A stretch of DNA of 64,000 bases from Tetmemena sp. SeJ-2015 (taxonomy: Eukaryota; Ciliophora; Spirotrichea; Sporadotrichida; Oxytrichidae): NCBI GenBank assembly GCA_027382625.1, contig JAJKFJ010021977.1, positions 62,001 to 126,000 on the forward strand, given 5' to 3'. Positions 60,293 through 64,000 of the stretch are shown here, in pieces. Made by a program: the position numbers and the translations under genes. The notes under the pieces are model-generated. The model was not told the origin of the DNA. It saw only the letters and a list, made by a program, of their open reading frames with translations, and did no database searches. The stretch's first letter is position 1; every line of letters begins with the position of its first letter.

Positions 60293-62409
60293 ATGATAGG
60301 AGAAGATAAGTTTTAAAAGAGTTACAAAAGCGAGGAAGCTTAAGATGCAACAAGTAAAGCAAAAGAGAACAAATAAGCAGAAGCAGTCAACATAAGGATG
60401 ATAAGTCACATGATGAATTAAAGACAGGAAAATATTCACAAGAAACTAGCACACTACAAGATGGAGCTACAGGAGTGTCATAGAATGAAGAAACTACTGA
60501 CTGAAATTAGATAAGGCCAAGCAGTTAATCCTGAACAATTCAATTAGTTCCAGCCTAGTCAAAGATAGAACACGCTTTTCAGTACATAAGTTAAAAATGA
60601 GAGAATTATTGAACAGCCAAGTCCCTCATACTTTGGCTCTATTGCTCCTAATAATTAAAGGCAAGGCATAATAAATTCTCATCAAAAGGTTGAAACCAGA
60701 CCCAGAGAAAATTCATTTGAGCTAGAGTGTATGATGAAAAGCAGATTTCAATCTCCAGAGTATGATTAATTTTGAAATACTTATTTAATGAATCTTAGTA
60801 TCTGATTTGTTTAAGCATTGTTAGACATTTGAAGAGTACATTTAATCTGCAAAGCATTTCTTGTACGCTACTGATCCTACAACTGGAGCATAAGCCAGCT
60901 CAAGAAGACAGCCTGGATAGGAACCCAAGTAGATCTAAGTAGTAGCTGAATAGAGAATACCCTAGAACAGCCCTAACATGGGAAGCGGAGGAAATAAATA
61001 AGTAACCATCTATGTAAGCTAGTTTATTTATATCAGCATATCCTTATTTTTTGCATTAGACGAGTAATTTTATATTTTTAATACTAGTCTTGGTTATAAT
61101 AATTTAGACTACTCAACCGCAGCCAAGCTAACAGGCCAGATTATCCTACTAAATGTAAGACTTACCTCCTGCTTAGAAAGTAAACAAGGTCGAAAAACTT
61201 AACTAAAACAACGACTATCTCTAAACTCACTTCTCTTCCGTCTCTAACATCGCTTCCTAAAATCCAGCTTCAAATTTCTCCAGTCCACCTGTTTAAGTGG
61301 TAGAGGAAAAGGAAGAGTTCAGACTAGGTCCAGAGATGTTTATTCCCCTTAAAATGCTGGGAAGCGGCAGTTTCGGAGAGGTCTACTTAGTTAAGGAAAA
61401 ATACACATCGGAGTTGTTTGCAATGAAGGTGCTCAACAAGTCAAAGATTATGGGACAGAACTTGGTAAGATACGCCAAGACAGAGAGAAATGTGCTCTCC
61501 TATACCAAGCATCCTTTCATCGTTAATCTTAACTATGCCTTCCAAACAAACACTAAGCTCTTTCTCATTTTGGACTTCTGCCCAGGGTAAGCCAATTTAC
61601 CTTACTTACATTTTTAGAGGTGATTTGGGAAAGATACTTCAAAGAGAGAGGAAGTTCACAGAGGATAGGGCAAGAATCTACTCTTGTGAGATCCTACTTG
61701 CATTAGAAGATCTCCACAAAAGGGATATTATATATAGAGACCTTAAACCTGACAACGTAGTACTGGATTTCGATGGCCATGCTTAACTTACTGACTTTGG
61801 TCTCTCAAAAGAAGGTGTAGAAGAGGTTTCAAAGGGAGCTAAGTCTTTCTGCGGCTCTGTTGCGTACCTAGCTCCAGAAATGCTGCGAAGAGCTGGACAT
61901 GGAAAGTCAGTGGACTGGTATCTATTTGGAGTGTTGCTTTACGAGATGGTGGTGGGCTGCCCTCCTTATTTTTCACCCAAGAAGTAATCTTATAATAAAT
62001 TAACTTATTATACTTTAGGGAGGAGCTATTTAACAACATTTAGAAGGGAGTATTGAAGATCCCTGCCAGTCTTGGCGAAGACTGCAAGAACCTCATAGTC
62101 AGTCTACTAAACAGAAACCCAAGCAAGAGACTTGGAGCAGGCCCTGAGGGGAGTGAGGAGATCAAGGCTCACCCTTTCTTTGGGTCAGTGGATTGGAAAG
62201 CTGTTAGGGAGAAGAAAATGAATCCTCCCAAACCTGATTTGAATCATAAATTCATTAAATAACTGAGAGAGATGAGTGAGCCTCCCGACGAAACGCTCTA
62301 TAGAGTATTCGAAGATGTGGAGGAGCTCGACCCTGATATTTTTGAAAACAAAACTGTAGAAGGTTGGTCATTCATACAGGGAGTCGGCACCATTATTCAT
62401 TAAGAATGA
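60293..62409 (+). CDS. AGC-family serine/threonine kinase with helical N-terminus, one IES
   Basis: ATG 60293 ([19 protein letters not shown]). The N-terminal half is Gln-rich and helical ([20 protein letters not shown]). The kinase domain is about 61330-62200: [79 protein letters not shown], then an AGC C-terminal extension with HPFFGSVDW and [18 protein letters not shown] replaces the usual CGT before APE, so the activation-loop phosphosite is Ser-like or absent. Introns: 61014-61107, 61587-61617 and 61984-62018. After removing the 40-nt IES (60763-60807) the CDS is exactly 639 codons, ending at TGA 62407-62409. Nearest families by motif are PKA/S6K/AKT-like; no PH domain is visible. Confidence 0.93.
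60763..60807. other. IES in the AGC kinase gene (40 nt, pointer TGATT)
   Basis: TGATT at 60763-60767 and 60803-60807. Excision removes in-frame TGAs and joins SPEYD to LFKHCQTFEEYIQSAKHF in frame, making the whole gene a whole number of codons. Confidence 0.9.
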
Positions 62410-62789
62410 AAATAAATAGTTATTCTAGTAGCAAAAATCATCTCTTTATATCAATCAAGTGGAAACAAATACTAAAATAATGGAACTTACTATTTTCTAT
62501 AATAGAATCTGAAAGATATTAAAAAACAATCTATATATTATTTTACCTTTCTTTCTTATTTATTTGTTCTATATTTTTATCTTTAGAAATGAGTTTAGTT
62601 AATTTCTCAATATTTTAAATGATAGTGGCTTTCTCAATACTTTCTCTAAATTAAATGAGTTTAGGAAAAGTGGAAATAATTTAAAAAGTGATGGAATATT
62701 AAAGTCCTCAGAGGTAACAGCTACAGTTAAATGGTAGTTTTGGTTAGCATTCAAACCCCCTCGCAAAGATTTAATCTGACTAGCCCAAC
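62410..62789. other. AT-rich intergenic region
   Basis: AT-rich spacer between the kinase stop and the next plus-strand gene. No feature was recognised. Confidence 0.5.
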
Positions 62790-64000
62790 ATGTTCAGCCC
62801 TACTTATGATTTTCAAGACTTATCGGATGATGATATCCAGTATCTGGATTCTCTGAATAAGAAATTCATCAGCCGTCAAATGAATTTTCAGGCCAGACCA
62901 TTTAACTTAGCGCCGGAGCAACATAATGCGTACTAGCAGCAAAACATTCAATCGCTATAGAGCTCATCTTTCCCAACTTAGAATAACTTAAACAAGTCTC
63001 ATGAATCAGGCACCATCATATTCTCAATTATAGTATAATTAACTATCTTTCTCTTCACAATATTTTTAGTGTACTGCAAAAAGTGGAAAATGAGTTGACA
63101 TCACATAGAACTCATGACTATTAACTAACTCCTTCTTAAAAGCAGGAAGACCGCATGGACATAAGAGAACTGGTGGATCAATCAGGCCACAAAGAGTAAG
63201 TCCACTACAAAGATGACTCACACGATTAAGTAATTCAGCACACTCCTAATAGCTAACATACCAACCCGTATTAACAGCAAGAAGCAATCCTCAGCAATAT
63301 ATTTCAGCCTCCTGAGTCAAATATCAACCACTACCAACAGCAGCTCAATCAACTGCTCCTCTCTAACCCCAAATACTAATCGAATGCGGACTAACCTTCA
63401 AGGAAATTCAGACTCAGCTAAATCAAGAAAAATAAATCAAACAATTAACCCAAACCCTTTAAATGGTCAAAGTAAGAACAAACTTTTGAGAGACTCTCGC
63501 AAAATAAAAAGCCTTCTTATATCTAAATAGCAAGGATAATTCAAGATATGGAAGAGAAGAAAAAGTGTACTTTCAAACCACAGACTAATGAGGAAGGGAG
63601 ACGCTACAGAAACTCTCAATAGTTGTTTGAGAAACTCTATTCAGAGAAGGATTTATTTATTTAATATGGATCAGAAACAAGAAATGAGCTAGAGAAGGGA
63701 ACTAATTAAGTAAGCCAAAGAAGTCTTAGGCTGTTCCTTCAAGCCTCAGAGAATAGCCTTAAACGACTAGCTTTATAAAAATCCTCTAGGACAATCATAT
63801 AATGGCAAAGAGGTGTTTGAGAAGCTGTATCAAGACCATGAGAATCTGCAGAAGAGCAGGCAGATTAAAAAGATGGCTTTGGAATAACTTGAATAGTAGG
63901 GACTGACATTCACTCCTCAGATAAATCAGAGGAATAGATCACTCAGCTAGAATCAATAAAACTAGCATCTTAAACTAAGTCAAAGGGAGAAGTTTGAGCA
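62790..64000 (+). CDS. Repeat protein with (C)(T/S)FKPQ...FEKLY motifs, partial
   Basis: ATG 62790 (MFSPTYDFQDLSDDDIQY). Gln/Asn/His-rich N-terminus; an intron (or IES) between about 62996 and 63069; then a low-complexity region. From about 63560 two similar units appear: KCTFKPQTNEEGRRYRNSQQ with LFEKLYSEKD, and GCSFKPQRIALNDQLYKNPL with EVFEKLYQDHENLQ; a third, LTFTPQINQ, is near 63900. To keep frame one TAAG of the tandem pair 63707-63714 must be removed. The FxPQ / FEKLY repeat layout is typical of ciliate-expanded structural proteins, but I cannot name it. The gene runs off the right edge. Confidence 0.6.
63707..63714. other. Candidate zero-spacer IES (TAAGTAAG)
   Basis: TAAG is directly duplicated (63707-63710, 63711-63714). 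Deleting one copy restores the repeat-protein frame through NQAKEVLGCSFKPQ. It may be a minimal IES, a 4-bp tandem duplication or an error. Confidence 0.4.

Overview
The window reads as germline (micronuclear) DNA of a spirotrichous ciliate of the Oxytricha / Stylonychia / Tetmemena type. The genetic code shows the ciliate: in every recognisable gene TAA and TAG fall inside conserved coding sequence as Gln codons, and only TGA ends proteins. Spliceosomal introns are very short (about 29-38 nt, GTAAG...TAG). The germline compartment is shown by short AT-rich insertions that break conserved proteins, lack GT-AG ends and lie between 3-5 bp direct repeats (pointers). Removing one repeat copy plus the insert restores frame and family consensus. 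These are internal eliminated sequences (IESs).

The strongest result is GUF1/LepA (elongation factor 4). Its N-terminal 130 codons lie on the minus strand at 8045-8610. The remaining 568 codons lie on the plus strand at 23092-25253, about 14.5 kb away and in opposite orientation. After removing IESs and introns both parts are whole numbers of codons and join at an intron, so this is a scrambled gene needing inversion and long-range joining. A second unusual object is a roughly 1 kb near-perfect inverted repeat (35000-36041), GC-rich in its centre, flanked by the 6-bp direct repeat AATATA and sitting inside an otherwise continuous minus-strand gene. It carries tRNA-like A/B-box sequence in both arms.

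Layout: 1-4900, minus-strand ubiquitin-specific protease with RS/RG-rich leader, DUSP-like, MYND and UCH parts (runs off the left edge); 4.9-7.7 kb, small acidic ORF, DIM1 rRNA dimethyltransferase (C-terminus missing), frataxin and Rab geranylgeranyltransferase beta; 8.0-13.1 kb, GUF1 N-terminal locus, ribosomal protein L17, CK1-like kinase and a Rho-type GTPase; 13.2-31.6 kb, K+ channel, coiled-coil protein, Q/N-rich proteins, GUF1 C-terminal locus and a Cys/His-repeat protein; 31.7-44 kb, ciliary-looking coiled-coil protein, the gene split by the palindrome, a DP-type transcription factor and a Q/S-rich protein; 44-50 kb, an uncharacterised small protein, an MT-A70 adenine methyltransferase, an unknown gene and a DD34E transposase; 50-56 kb, an unknown plus-strand gene, a SecA-like helicase-domain gene interrupted by poor-quality sequence, and an unknown gene; 56.3-64 kb, phosphoglycerate kinase with two IESs, ankyrin protein, AGC kinase with one IES, and a partial repeat protein.

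Most genes are independent housekeeping or regulatory units, as expected for germline precursors of gene-sized somatic chromosomes; there are no operons. Because TGA is the only stop and the DNA is AT-rich, open frames run far past real ends, so several 3' boundaries are approximate. Some 1-2 nt frame slips (Rho GTPase, DIM1, ankyrin, CK1) look more like sequence error or decay than IESs.
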